Positions 36,924 through 44,671 of a stretch of DNA of 64,000 nucleotides are shown piece after piece. Below the pieces are notes generated by a model. It had not been told where the DNA came from. It saw only the letters and a list, made by a program, of their open reading frames with translations, and ran no database searches. Positions within the stretch are counted from its first letter, which is position 1. Every line of letters begins with the position of its first letter. A program made the position numbers and the translations under genes. The DNA comes from JBJYIN01 sp046237015. GTDB lineage: Bacteria; Pseudomonadota; Gammaproteobacteria; Enterobacterales; Enterobacteriaceae. Location: assembly GCF_046237015.1 (NCBI RefSeq), contig NZ_JBJYIN010000008.1, positions 147,516-211,515 on the forward strand. The letters run 5' to 3'.

Positions 36924-37717
36924 TGTAATTCCTCCATCGCTTGCTGATACTGATCGGCACAGGGTGTTTTAGAATGCCAGTCGCCGTTATTTTCCATGTA
37001 GCTAATCCCGGCCCCTTTTATGGTGCGGGCAACAATCGCCACGGGTTTACCTTTTAGATGACGAGAAAGCATCAGCGTATCCGCCACCTGATGCATATCA
37101 TTACCATTGTGGAGTTCCAGCACATGCCAGCCGAAGCAGCGGATTTTATCCGCCAGCGGCTCCAGATTGATAACGTCGTTCACCGGATCGTGAGAAGAGA
37201 AACCGTTGTAGTCGATAATGGCGACCAGGTTATCCATTTTCATATGGCCTGCTTGTTGCAAGCTTTCCCAGATTTGTCCTTCGTGCATTTCACCATCGCC
37301 GATGATGGCGAACACGCGATGTGGTTCCTGTTTGCGTTTTTTAGCTGCCGCCATGCCGAGAGCGACGGATAGCCCCTGACCAAGGAGCCCGGTTGTCGCG
37401 TCAACATCCGGTAGTGACTTAATACTCGGATGTCCTTGCAACCGTGAATTGATCTGGCGAAAGGAATTAAATTCGTTGCGATCGATTTTGCCCATTTGGT
37501 AAAGCATGGCGTACTGTGCGGCAACCGCATGTCCTTTACTCATCACCACTTTCGCACGCGGCGTGGCACTAAGGTCCACCTCTTCGTAATAGAGCCAGGT
37601 CAGAATGTCGATGATGGATAGTGCCCCACCAGGGTGGCCGATACCCGATTCATAAATCATCGTGACGATATCGCGGCGAGCAGCCTGCGCATGGGATTTC
37701 AATTCGTTAATAGTCAT
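36920..37717 (-). CDS. Transketolase, N-terminal subunit
   Basis: Thiamine-diphosphate-binding half of the split transketolase, 265 residues. It has ESGIGHPGGALSIIDILTWLYY, MSKGHAVAAQYAMLYQMG, LGQGLSVALGMAAAKK and the ThDP/magnesium motif GDGEMHEGQIWESLQQAGH ... NLVAIIDYN. A separate full-length tkt is normal elsewhere in the genome, so this pair is probably dedicated to the sugar imported by the neighbouring PTS. Confidence 0.92.
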   Translation of the reverse strand: MTINELKSHAQAARRDIVTMIYESGIGHPGGALSIIDILTWLYYEEVDLSATPRAKVVMSKGHAVAAQYAMLYQMGKIDRNEFNSFRQINSRLQGHPSIKSLPDVDATTGLLGQGLSVALGMAAAKKRKQEPHRVFAIIGDGEMHEGQIWESLQQAGHMKMDNLVAIIDYNGFSSHDPVNDVINLEPLADKIRCFGWHVLELHNGNDMHQVADTLMLSRHLKGKPVAIVARTIKGAGISYMENNGDWHSKTPCADQYQQAMEELQ

Positions 37718-37729
37718 AATTAATCCTTA

Positions 37730-38995
37730 TCAGGGCAGCATTTTGCCGATGTAGTAAACGATCAACCCAAGGGCCACAAAGTCGGTTTCCGGGAAGCTGG
37801 TACCGGATAAACCTACGGATTCCATGATGGGGTAGATCAGCGCGGGGCCGATGCCGATGAGGATGCCGGTGACAAAGCTGCCCGCGATAGCGCCTTTCCA
37901 GCCGCCGGACGCATTACCAAACACCGCCGCTGTTGCACCGATAAAGAAGTAGGGGATCGCTACCGGAATAATGACGGTTTGTCCAATCAGCGCGAGAATT
38001 CCCATCACGACCAGTCCGCCAACGAATGAGGAGATAAACCCCAGCACCGTCGCGGTTGGTGCATAGGGAAAGACAACCGGGCAATCGAGAGCGGGTTTGG
38101 CGTTGGGAATAAATTTCTCTGAGATACCGAGGAAGGCGGGTACGATCTCGGAGAGCAGTAATCGCACACCGGTAATGATGATGTAGAGTGAAGCCGTAAA
38201 GGTCAGAGACTGGAATAGTGGATAAACCAGCCAGTGCATCCCGCCCGCCGCCGCAGTGACCGCCGCTTTACCTGCCGCCAGCGCAGCGATGTAGTAGAAA
38301 ATACTGACCGAGATTGACACGGAAACGATGTAGTCTTTGAAAATCCCTAACCAGCCTGGCAGGTTGAGTTTTTCTGTTGACTGTTTGGGATCGCCGACCT
38401 TTGAGCCAATCCAACCTGAAGCGGCGTAGGCCAGCGTGACATAATGTCCCATGGCGATTTCATCGTTGCCAGTGATTTTACGCATCCATGGCTGGGCGAT
38501 TGCCGGATAAAGACAGGCGGCAAGACCAAGCAGGATTGAGCCAGCGATGATGGTAGTGAGATCGCTGTAACCCAACGCTTTCAGTGTTACCGTGAGCAGG
38601 GCAGAAAGGTACAAATTATGCTGACCTGTCAGGAAGATATATTTAAACGGCGTGATGCGGGCGAATACCAGATTCCAGCCGAAACCGACAACCATAATCA
38701 ACGATACGCACATTGAAAATTTTGTCTGAGCAAGGCCGGTTAGCGCTTCAGCCAGCGGCATGACACCTTTCAAGCCAAAACCATCGCTGAATAGTGTCTG
38801 GAAATTGCCGAGAGAGGTGACCGCCAGACCTGCGCCACCGGCAAAGACTAAGAAGCCGACGATGGTTTTGAAGGTACCGGAAAGCACTTTCTCAATGGGC
38901 TTGCGTTGAACCAGTAGGCCGATTAACGCAATAAAACCAACTAATAGTGGGGTTACACCCAAGATGTCGAATACAATAAACTTGAGGAGTTCCAT
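37730..38995 (-). CDS. PTS system IIC permease, ascorbate (UlaA/SgaT) type
   Basis: Membrane permease that imports and phosphorylates a sugar together with IIB. The 421-residue protein is strongly hydrophobic, with about ten segments and the SgaT-type blocks LLVGFIALIGLLVQRK, GQHNLYLSALLTVTLKALG, GHYVTLAYAASGWIGSKVGDP and YPLFQSLTFTASLYIIITGVRLLLSEIVPAFLGIS. UlaA imports L-ascorbate, but neighbours here encode transketolase rather than ascorbate catabolic enzymes, so the substrate may differ. Confidence 0.88.
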   Translation of the reverse strand: MELLKFIVFDILGVTPLLVGFIALIGLLVQRKPIEKVLSGTFKTIVGFLVFAGGAGLAVTSLGNFQTLFSDGFGLKGVMPLAEALTGLAQTKFSMCVSLIMVVGFGWNLVFARITPFKYIFLTGQHNLYLSALLTVTLKALGYSDLTTIIAGSILLGLAACLYPAIAQPWMRKITGNDEIAMGHYVTLAYAASGWIGSKVGDPKQSTEKLNLPGWLGIFKDYIVSVSISVSIFYYIAALAAGKAAVTAAAGGMHWLVYPLFQSLTFTASLYIIITGVRLLLSEIVPAFLGISEKFIPNAKPALDCPVVFPYAPTATVLGFISSFVGGLVVMGILALIGQTVIIPVAIPYFFIGATAAVFGNASGGWKGAIAGSFVTGILIGIGPALIYPIMESVGLSGTSFPETDFVALGLIVYYIGKMLP

Positions 38996-39012
38996 ATTTA
39001 CTCCAGGAGAGC

Positions 39013-39291
39013 TTAATTGTTGTCGTTGACCACGCTACAGAGCGCAGTTTCCATTTCTTCGCTGTTCATCAGGTCGGTGATACCGATGGCTTTAAAACCA
39101 GCCTCTTCAACTTCATCGGTAAGGTCACGCATGGTTAAAACAAAATCGATGTTTTGCCAGGTCCTGAGTCCGGAAAGTACATCGTGTTCGAGTTCGATAT
39201 CCCAGCCATGTTTATCAATGACTTTCTGGGCTTTGATTTTGAGCATTAGGGAACTGCCCATGCCAGTGCGACAGACGATAAGACCTTTCAT
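39013..39291 (-). CDS. PTS system IIB component, ascorbate type
   Basis: Small cytoplasmic phosphotransfer protein of 92 residues. The phospho-cysteine is Cys7 in LIVCRTGMGSSLMLKIKA, the usual IIB lactose/cellobiose-like P-loop. It is the first gene of the leftward operon; the next gene (IIC) starts 17 bases later. Its promoter must overlap the inverted repeats at 39309-39360. Confidence 0.9.
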   Translation of the reverse strand: MKGLIVCRTGMGSSLMLKIKAQKVIDKHGWDIELEHDVLSGLRTWQNIDFVLTMRDLTDEVEEAGFKAIGITDLMNSEEMETALCSVVNDNN

Positions 39292-39308
39292 TCAGTTTTC
39301 TCCATTGG

Positions 39309-39360
39309 TGTGATAATAATTATTTTTATTGATGTATTTGTGAAAATAATTATTATCACA
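39309..39360. promoter_or_regulatory. Double palindromic operator between PTS operon and rpiR-type gene
   Basis: Two 18-base arms (39309-39326 and 39343-39360) form a perfect inverted repeat with a 16-base spacer. Each arm also contains the self-complementary ten-mer AATAATTATT (39315-39324 and 39345-39354). The two palindromes are exactly 30 bases apart, about three helical turns, so two dimers could bind on the same DNA face. It lies 17 bases upstream of the IIB start codon and 52 bases upstream of the regulator start, which fits dual control by the adjacent RpiR-family protein. Confidence 0.8.
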
Positions 39361-39412
39361 GGTGAGCAAGAAAGATGTGACTGTGCTTGCATTTTGTGCA
39401 AAAAGGCGAAAA

Positions 39413-40261
39413 ATGAGCCAATTAAACTCTAATCTTTTGATAAATATAAGAAATGGTACTGCTGGCTTAAGTCCAATACTGGAAAAGGTCGGCCGCTTCG
39501 TGGCTGAAAATCCTGATTATGTGATGAGACACACGATCTCTGAGTTGGCTGATTCCATCGAAACCAGTGAAGGAAGTATTACCCGATTTTGCCGTGCTTT
39601 TGGCTTTAAAGGGTTTGCCGATTTTCGTACTGCGTTGGCAATGGATAGAGGCGCGGCAAGGCCTGAAGAGCAGCCTGGCGAGGCAACGATGTCAGCGATA
39701 GCCAGTATCCGCGACAGCAATGCCATTATTGATAGTCAGGAACTGCAAGCTGCATCGGCGTGGCTTAATCAAACCAGCAATATTGCGCTTTACGCGGTGG
39801 GGACAGCGGTACCGGTGGCGCTTTTTTTGCAAATGAATTTAATGCGTATGGGGAAAGCGGCGAGCTTTATTGATCGTTTTTATCCGGCATCCATGCCGGT
39901 GCTGGCGGAAAACCAGATGACGGGCATTATTGTTGTGCACACCGAGCAGGTCTCAGCAGATCTGATGCAGGCGCTGACGATGGCGAGACAACAGGGGGTA
40001 CGGATTTTATCGATCACCCGTGGTACGTTTACGCCGTTAAGTCGGCTTTCCGACTGGAATTTGCAGGCTGCGGTGGCATTAAAAGATGAAGGGGAGTTTG
40101 GTTTTGCTGAAATCGCGGGGGCAATGACGGTGGCCGATCGTCTGTTGGTGGCGCTGGAAGAGCAGGATGAGCGATACACCGAATGCCGTAAAGCGCATCA
40201 GAAGAGCATTTTCTCGATTGAGAGTGTGGCGAATAAGCTATCAGAATATTTTATGTCGTAG
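39413..40261 (+). CDS. MurR/RpiR family transcriptional regulator
   Basis: Sugar-phosphate-sensing regulator of 282 residues: an N-terminal RpiR helix-turn-helix domain (RHTISELADSIETSEGSITRFCRAFGFKGFADFR) followed by a SIS sugar-isomerase-like sensor domain (residues about 110-260, ALYAVGTAVPVA, SITRGTFTPLSRLSDW). The frame is open from a GTG at 39362, but that codon abuts the operator and lacks a ribosome site. The ATG at 39413 has AAAGGCG upstream and gives a normal family length. It is divergent from the PTS-transketolase operon and is its likely local regulator. Confidence 0.88.
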   Translation: MSQLNSNLLINIRNGTAGLSPILEKVGRFVAENPDYVMRHTISELADSIETSEGSITRFCRAFGFKGFADFRTALAMDRGAARPEEQPGEATMSAIASIRDSNAIIDSQELQAASAWLNQTSNIALYAVGTAVPVALFLQMNLMRMGKAASFIDRFYPASMPVLAENQMTGIIVVHTEQVSADLMQALTMARQQGVRILSITRGTFTPLSRLSDWNLQAAVALKDEGEFGFAEIAGAMTVADRLLVALEEQDERYTECRKAHQKSIFSIESVANKLSEYFMS

Positions 40262-40328
40262 TGACGCTACGGCCGTGCGATAGCGTTGATATCGCAGTTG
40301 TGGGTTTAGCTGATTATATGGTTAAAAG

Positions 40329-40366
40329 CGCATTGAACAAAAAATTTGCTCAATGCGTTGTTTCTT
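40329..40366. terminator. Bidirectional terminator between the RpiR gene and pflA
   Basis: Arms CGCATTGAACAAA and TTTGCTCAATGCG pair over 13 bases with one mismatch around a three-base loop. They are followed by TTGTTTCTTT on the plus strand and CTTTTAA on the minus strand. It sits between two convergent genes. Confidence 0.75.
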
Positions 40367-41163
40367 TAATATATAACCTTATGACCATATTGCTCAAGAA
40401 TCTCTTTTACGCGCTCCATGGTCTCTTTTTTCGGTGGTTTAACGCCGTCCAGTTTGTATTCTTCTCCCATCGCGATCCATTTATGTTTGCCTAGTTCATG
40501 GTAGGGAAGAAGTTCAATTTTTTCGATGTTGGACATGTCTTTTGTAAAGTCACCCAGCAAATGAGCGGATTTTTCGTCATCAGACCAGCCAGGAACAACG
40601 ACATATCGAATCCAGGTCCGCTGGTTACGCTTTGCCAGATAACGAGCAAATTCCAGCGTTCGATGATTTGAAACGCCGACCAAATTTTGGTGGATATCAT
40701 CGTTCATCTGTTTTAGGTCAAGCATGACCAGATCGCTGACGTCCAGTAATTCATCGATAACAGGATCGTAACGACGTACAAAACCATTGGTGTCCAGACA
40801 GGTATTAATACCTTCTTTCTGACAGGCACGAAACCAATCACGGACAAATTCAGCCTGTAGGATCGCTTCGCCACCAGAAGCGGTCACACCGCCACCTGAC
40901 GCATTCATGAAATGTCGATAGGTCACAACTTCTTTCATCAGTTCTTCGACAGTAATTTCTTTACCGCCGTGCGTGTCCCAGGTATCCCGGTTATGGCAAT
41001 ACAAACACCGCATCAGGCAACCCTGGAAAAATACAATGAAGCGAATACCGGGACCATCGACGGTACCGCAGGATTCAAAGGAGTGGATGCGACCGATTAC
41101 TGACTTGTCAGTCCCAGTAAATACGCCGGATTCACTTGTAAAACAATCTGTTGCGATATTCAT
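40366..41163 (-). CDS. pflA: Pyruvate formate-lyase 1-activating enzyme
   Basis: Radical SAM enzyme that installs the glycyl radical on PflB under anaerobic conditions. The CxxxCxxC cluster ligands are Cys49, Cys53 and Cys56 (GCLMRCLYCHN) in the 265-residue form, followed by ASGGGVTASGGEAILQ and VVVPGWSDDE. From SVIGRIHSFESCGTVDGPGIRF onward it is near-identical to E. coli PflA (246 residues). The ATG at 41163 gives a plausible 19-residue extension; a further ATG at 41220 lies inside the prophage int gene. pflB, normally just upstream, is replaced here by prophage DNA. Confidence 0.93.
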   Translation of the reverse strand: MNIATDCFTSESGVFTGTDKSVIGRIHSFESCGTVDGPGIRFIVFFQGCLMRCLYCHNRDTWDTHGGKEITVEELMKEVVTYRHFMNASGGGVTASGGEAILQAEFVRDWFRACQKEGINTCLDTNGFVRRYDPVIDELLDVSDLVMLDLKQMNDDIHQNLVGVSNHRTLEFARYLAKRNQRTWIRYVVVPGWSDDEKSAHLLGDFTKDMSNIEKIELLPYHELGKHKWIAMGEEYKLDGVKPPKKETMERVKEILEQYGHKVIY

Positions 41164-41203
41164 AAAGTACCAACTAGTGCCAAATAGTACAGGTTCATGG
41201 ACA
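41120..41203. other. Probable prophage-chromosome junction (attL side)
   Basis: The boundary lies between the conserved part of pflA and the 3' end of int (41204). In P2-type phages int is next to attP, so the core should be within these bases. Short direct repeats (ATGGACA twice around 41196-41213) are present but cannot be assigned to the core without the right end of the prophage, which is outside the window. Confidence 0.45.
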
Positions 41204-42190
41204 TTATATGGACACTCCATTGAGTGGGTTAAGTGTCACCGCGTCCTGCAAGAAGTCTGGTGCAAAGTGCGCGTAGACCATCGTTTGCTGGATCGTTGAG
41301 TGCCCCAAAATTCGTTGCAGTGTAATAATATTACCTCCATTCATCATAAAATGCGTGGCGAATGTGTGCCGGAACACATGCAGTGCTTGCCCATCTGGTA
41401 GGTCGGGTTTCATTGCACGCAGGGTGTTTCGTACTGCGTCATAGTTTGGGTGAAATACAAACCCCGTTTTAGCGTGCTTTATTTGTGTAGTCAGCGCCGC
41501 CGATATGGGAATGGTTCTACGTTTCCCATTTTTTGTTTTCATGAACGTGAGCATATTATTGATAATGTGTTCACATTTCAGATTGGCGACTTCTCCCCAT
41601 CGTCCCCCTGTTGCCAGGCAGACCAGAACGGCTTTACGGTTATCACCATCCAATCGCTGAAGCAGATCTTCTATTTCTCCAACAGTCAAAAACGCCATTT
41701 CGACCTGTTGTTCTTTAAACTGCTTAATATCTTTAAACGGATGCTGAGAGTGATACTCATCGGCTTCAATGAGCTTCGTAAACATCCCGCTTAAAATGGC
41801 ATGATGTCGATTAACGCTGGATGGCTTTAAACCTTCATTCAACCTGCTTACGCGGTAATCCAGAATCGCTTTTTTCGTGAGTTGGTCTGCACGAATTACG
41901 CCCATCTCAGCCAGTTTCACAATAATAGCGTTCAACCTTCCTTTCTCAATGTCTCCCCGATTGTGGCTTTTACCGTGATAAACCCACCAAAGGGATAATA
42001 ATTCTGTCAGTTTTCGGCGGTCTGCTGGTTTTTCTACCCAATCTTTATTGTGGTAGTTGACCAAAATGTGACGCTCAAAAATCTGAGCTTCGCCTTTTGT
42101 ATTAAATTTACGCCGGATGCGTTTTCCTTCTGCACCCTGCGGCCTAACGTCCACTTCATAACGACCATCATCAAGTTTCTTAATCGACAT
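41204..42190 (-). CDS. int: P2-type phage integrase (tyrosine recombinase)
   Basis: Site-specific recombinase that inserts and excises the prophage with host IHF and phage Cox. The 328-residue form starting MSIKKLDDGRYEVDVRPQG closely resembles P2 Int. The catalytic set is complete: Arg197 (ATGGRWGE), His271 and Arg274 (HVFRHTFATH), His297 (LGHSTIQ) and Tyr306 (TMVYAHFAP). The frame is open 15 codons upstream, but the ATG at 42190 gives the family start. It is transcribed towards pflA, as expected for a gene next to attL. Confidence 0.95.
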   Translation of the reverse strand: MSIKKLDDGRYEVDVRPQGAEGKRIRRKFNTKGEAQIFERHILVNYHNKDWVEKPADRRKLTELLSLWWVYHGKSHNRGDIEKGRLNAIIVKLAEMGVIRADQLTKKAILDYRVSRLNEGLKPSSVNRHHAILSGMFTKLIEADEYHSQHPFKDIKQFKEQQVEMAFLTVGEIEDLLQRLDGDNRKAVLVCLATGGRWGEVANLKCEHIINNMLTFMKTKNGKRRTIPISAALTTQIKHAKTGFVFHPNYDAVRNTLRAMKPDLPDGQALHVFRHTFATHFMMNGGNIITLQRILGHSTIQQTMVYAHFAPDFLQDAVTLNPLNGVSI

Positions 42191-42256
42191 AAGATAACTC
42201 TCCGATGAAATCATCATCTTGAAAATCAATATCAAAAAGGTAATGAAAGTAAATAG

Positions 42257-42559
42257 TTAGCCAATCTTTTGATCGGATTGGTGAGATTTTGTTTCGTCTT
42301 GCCCAATGTGTGCGAGGGCCGGTGCAATCTGCCCAGCTTCTGGGTTGGTTTCATCGAACATGAACCAGTCCCGGTATTTTCTAAATCTGGGGTGCTTGAA
42401 TAATTTAGCTCCCGCTTCAAATGACATCTTCATTCTCCCTGCTTCGTAGTTGGCAAGACTACTGTAAGGAATATCAATAAGTTGACTCATTTCTTTTTTG
42501 TTGAGTCTTTCAGACTCACGTATAAGAGATAGTTTCTCGCATTGCTCGTATGTTGACAT
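42257..42559 (-). CDS. P2-type immunity repressor C
   Basis: Lysogeny repressor of the P2 C type, 100 residues against 99 in P2. The N-terminal helix-turn-helix reads MSQLIDIPYSSLANYEAGRMKMS, and the C-terminus AGQIAPALAHIGQDETKSHQSDQKIG is strikingly like P2 C. It is divergent from cox across a 107-base switch region and lies directly upstream of int, which it probably shares a transcript with. The ATG at 42559 is preferred over an upstream extension because it gives the family length. Confidence 0.88.
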   Translation of the reverse strand: MSTYEQCEKLSLIRESERLNKKEMSQLIDIPYSSLANYEAGRMKMSFEAGAKLFKHPRFRKYRDWFMFDETNPEAGQIAPALAHIGQDETKSHQSDQKIG

Positions 42560-42666
42560 TGGTGTTTGTATCCGATAATTTAATCCCAATACGAAACCCG
42601 CAATCACATCTAGATAGACTTAAATAGTGTCAGATAGTGATACGGAACCAAGTCGGAGGATAGCAA
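42560..42666. promoter_or_regulatory. Lysis-lysogeny switch region between C and cox
   Basis: This 107-base region must hold the face-to-face promoters for C and for the early operon. It contains three phased repeats ATAGAC, ATAGTG, ATAGTG at 42614, 42624 and 42634, exactly ten bases apart. They lie 27-53 bases upstream of the cox start and are candidate C or Cox binding sites. GGAGGA just before the ATG at 42667 is the cox ribosome site. Confidence 0.55.
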
Positions 42667-43032
42667 ATGCAAGACGAGGCTAAAACCATTGTTGACGGGG
42701 AAGGGGACGAATCGGCACTCACTGCGCCACGTCGCCAGGTTCGATTGTCAGAGAAGCCAGCAGATCTCTTGTCAAAAGAAGGGTTTGCTCTGTATGTAGG
42801 TAAAACGCCATCGGCTATTGTTGCAATGGCTAAAGCAGGGAAATTACCTGCTTTTTATATGGCAGATCCGCAAAAGCCGGGTGGTAATGCTGAATTGTGG
42901 ATTCACCGCAGGGAGTGGGACAAATACGCGGAGCAGTTGGTTGAAACAGCGCCACCAGAATGGCATAGCTGGAAAGATCGAATTAGTGCCAGTAAACCAA
43001 CCAGCCGCCGTCATCGTGGGATGTCAGCATGA
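42667..43032 (+). CDS. Cox/Apl-like phage regulator and excisionase
   Basis: First gene of the rightward early operon. In P2 this product (Cox) represses the C promoter and directs excision. The 121-residue protein has a Cox-like DNA-binding core (EGFALYVGKTPSAIVAMAKAGKLPAFYMADPQKPGGNAELWIHRREWDKYAEQL). It carries an extra 30 residues before the core and a basic tail (KPTSRRHRG), making it longer than P2 Cox (91). It overlaps the next gene by four bases. Confidence 0.75.
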   Translation: MQDEAKTIVDGEGDESALTAPRRQVRLSEKPADLLSKEGFALYVGKTPSAIVAMAKAGKLPAFYMADPQKPGGNAELWIHRREWDKYAEQLVETAPPEWHSWKDRISASKPTSRRHRGMSA

Positions 43033-43229
43033 GCGGTGAATTAATTAAAATCAGTGAACATACCAGCGTTTATCGCGGCTTCTCTATTACTCGCTGCCCC
43101 AGAACAGCAACTAATCCAATAACTCGTTATCGCATAAGTCAAGGCGATCAGTCATTCGGGCTATTTGATGCATTAGGGCAAGCGACTTCTTATATCAACG
43201 AACTGCACAGCATGAGGAATTCAGCATGA
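43029..43229 (+). CDS. Small P2-like early phage protein
   Basis: Unrecognised 66-residue basic protein (starts MSGELIKISEHTSVYRGF, ends SYINELHSMRNSA). It overlaps cox (ATGA) and the next gene (ATGA), so it is part of a tightly packed early operon. The fold may be a small beta-sheet followed by a helix (SFGLFDALGQATSYINELHS); no motif gives a function. Confidence 0.65.
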   Translation: MSGELIKISEHTSVYRGFSITRCPRTATNPITRYRISQGDQSFGLFDALGQATSYINELHSMRNSA

Positions 43230-43426
43230 TTAGCACAGCGCGTTTATTAAAAGAAAAATCACCATCACCGCAGCAGGAAAATAAAGGCTGGCTGGAATTA
43301 CCAAACGGCCAGCGTTTCCAGCCAACCCCCGCGCAGGCTTATTTTGCACCGTGGAGCAGAAGGCCATATATGCCAGCGCCTAAAAAGCGTCGCTGGTTCG
43401 CCCGTTTAATGGGTATTGCGGCGTAA
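43226..43426 (+). CDS. Small early phage protein, Fil (filamentation)-like
   Basis: 66-residue protein with the pattern of Fil/DUF2724-type proteins of P2-like and 186-like phages: a short N-terminal helix (MISTARLLKEK), a central GWLELPNGQRFQPTPAQAYFAPW and a basic aromatic tail YMPAPKKRRWFARLMG. In phage 186 Fil expression blocks host division. The assignment is from pattern memory only. Confidence 0.55.
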   Translation: MISTARLLKEKSPSPQQENKGWLELPNGQRFQPTPAQAYFAPWSRRPYMPAPKKRRWFARLMGIAA

Positions 43427-43431
43427 CCGTC

Positions 43432-43794
43432 ATGGCTAATACCGAAGCCGCCCGCGCCGTTCCGCTGAGTATCGCGGCCAGAACTGACGGGCTTAATCAC
43501 ATAGCAATGCTGAGAGGGAAACACTTCCACACAAACAGTGAAAAAGAAATGTGCCGGTTTATTGACGATCTGCGCGATGAAAGATTTTATGACGGAAACC
43601 GTAAGGATAGGAAATCAACGCATTCAGATAATATGCGCGTGCTTTCAGCGATATTTGAATTAGCGGATATTAATAAGGAACGGCATAACCTGAAATTTAA
43701 TGAACTGACAACTGAAGAAAAAGCAAAGCTGATTAAAGCGATGAATAAACTTAAAGCAGTTGTGAGTTTATTCCCCAAACATTTAATTCTTTAA
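43432..43794 (+). CDS. Hypothetical early phage protein, DUF5347-like
   Basis: 120-residue protein starting MANTEAARAVPLSIAARTDGLNHIAMLRGKHF-type sequence, with NSEKEMCRFIDDLRDERFYD and a charged helical C-terminus. It resembles DUF5347 proteins found after Fil in P2-like prophages of Enterobacterales. Function unknown. It starts five bases after the previous stop. Confidence 0.6.
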   Translation: MANTEAARAVPLSIAARTDGLNHIAMLRGKHFHTNSEKEMCRFIDDLRDERFYDGNRKDRKSTHSDNMRVLSAIFELADINKERHNLKFNELTTEEKAKLIKAMNKLKAVVSLFPKHLIL

Positions 43795-43862
43795 CCGTTA
43801 AATCCCGTTTTTAAAGGCGTAAACCCGCCGGGCTTTCTATTACCTGAAAAAAGGAAATCACG

Positions 43863-44096
43863 ATGAGAAATGCAGAAGTTAAAACGATGCAAGTAGCTGG
43901 TAGTGATGCGCTTGTCGCTCTGCTGGGTAAAGCACGTCTGGAGGAAAAAAAAGACCAGCATTGGTCGTTTTCTCAACGTCTTGCAGCGCTGGCACTCCAT
44001 GCGCAGCAAAAAGAGTTTTCAGCCGCAGAGGTTATCGAGTTGATGCGCAAAGAGGCTGAGCGGTTTGAGCACTCGTCACAGGAGATCATCGTATGA
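43863..44096 (+). CDS. DUF2732-like small early phage protein
   Basis: 77-residue, probably all-helical protein with LVALLGKARLEEKKDQHWSFSQRLAALALHAQQKEFSAAEVIELMRKEAE, the pattern of DUF2732 proteins common in P2-like early regions. Function unknown. A ribosome site (AAAAGGAAATC) precedes the ATG; the stop overlaps the next start (ATGA). Confidence 0.65.
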   Translation: MRNAEVKTMQVAGSDALVALLGKARLEEKKDQHWSFSQRLAALALHAQQKEFSAAEVIELMRKEAERFEHSSQEIIV

Positions 44097-44671
44097 ACAA
44101 CGTCATGATTGATATTGAAGCGCTGGGGAAAAAAGCCAACGCGCCGGTGGGTTCAATCGGCGCGGTGTTCTTTCATCCTGTAACAGGTGAATTGGGTGAG
44201 CGTTTTTATTGCCGCGTCGATTTTGAAAACGACATGCTCAATGGTGCTGTGCCAGATGGCAACACCATTAAATGGTGGTTGCGCCAGTCATCAGACGCCC
44301 GTGCCGAATTAATTAGCGATGATGCTACCCCGATTTGGGGCGCACTCAGCGAATTTAGCGACTGGCTGACAGATAACGCTGAAAGCCTAGAAACATTGCA
44401 AGTGTGGGCGAATGCTCCGTCGTTTGATTGCACCATCCTGAAAACAGCATTTGAGCGAACGGATATTGATGTTCCGTGGAATTACTGGAATGAGCGTGAC
44501 GTCAGAACGATGAAAGAAGTCGGGTTCGCCATCATGGATATGGGGCGCTTTCTCAGCACAGCAGAAACCATCGGAGTTAAGCATAACGCGCTGGATGATG
44601 CGATCAGCCAGGTCGCGTTGGTTTCTGCGGTTATGTCTCGTTTAGTTCAGAATAATGGCGGTGAATTATGA
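44093..44671 (+). CDS. RNase T-like / DUF5051 3'-5' exonuclease
   Basis: 192-residue DEDD-type exonuclease. The first acidic pair is Asp7 and Glu9 in VMIDIEALG; a later Asp lies in FDCTILKTAF and the C-terminal HxxxxD is HNALDDA. The middle NGAVPDGNTIKWWLRQS is typical of the phage/DUF5051 branch. It overlaps both neighbours by four bases, so it is coupled to the Dam-like gene that follows. Substrate (RNA or DNA) is not known. Confidence 0.75.
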   Translation: MNNVMIDIEALGKKANAPVGSIGAVFFHPVTGELGERFYCRVDFENDMLNGAVPDGNTIKWWLRQSSDARAELISDDATPIWGALSEFSDWLTDNAESLETLQVWANAPSFDCTILKTAFERTDIDVPWNYWNERDVRTMKEVGFAIMDMGRFLSTAETIGVKHNALDDAISQVALVSAVMSRLVQNNGGEL

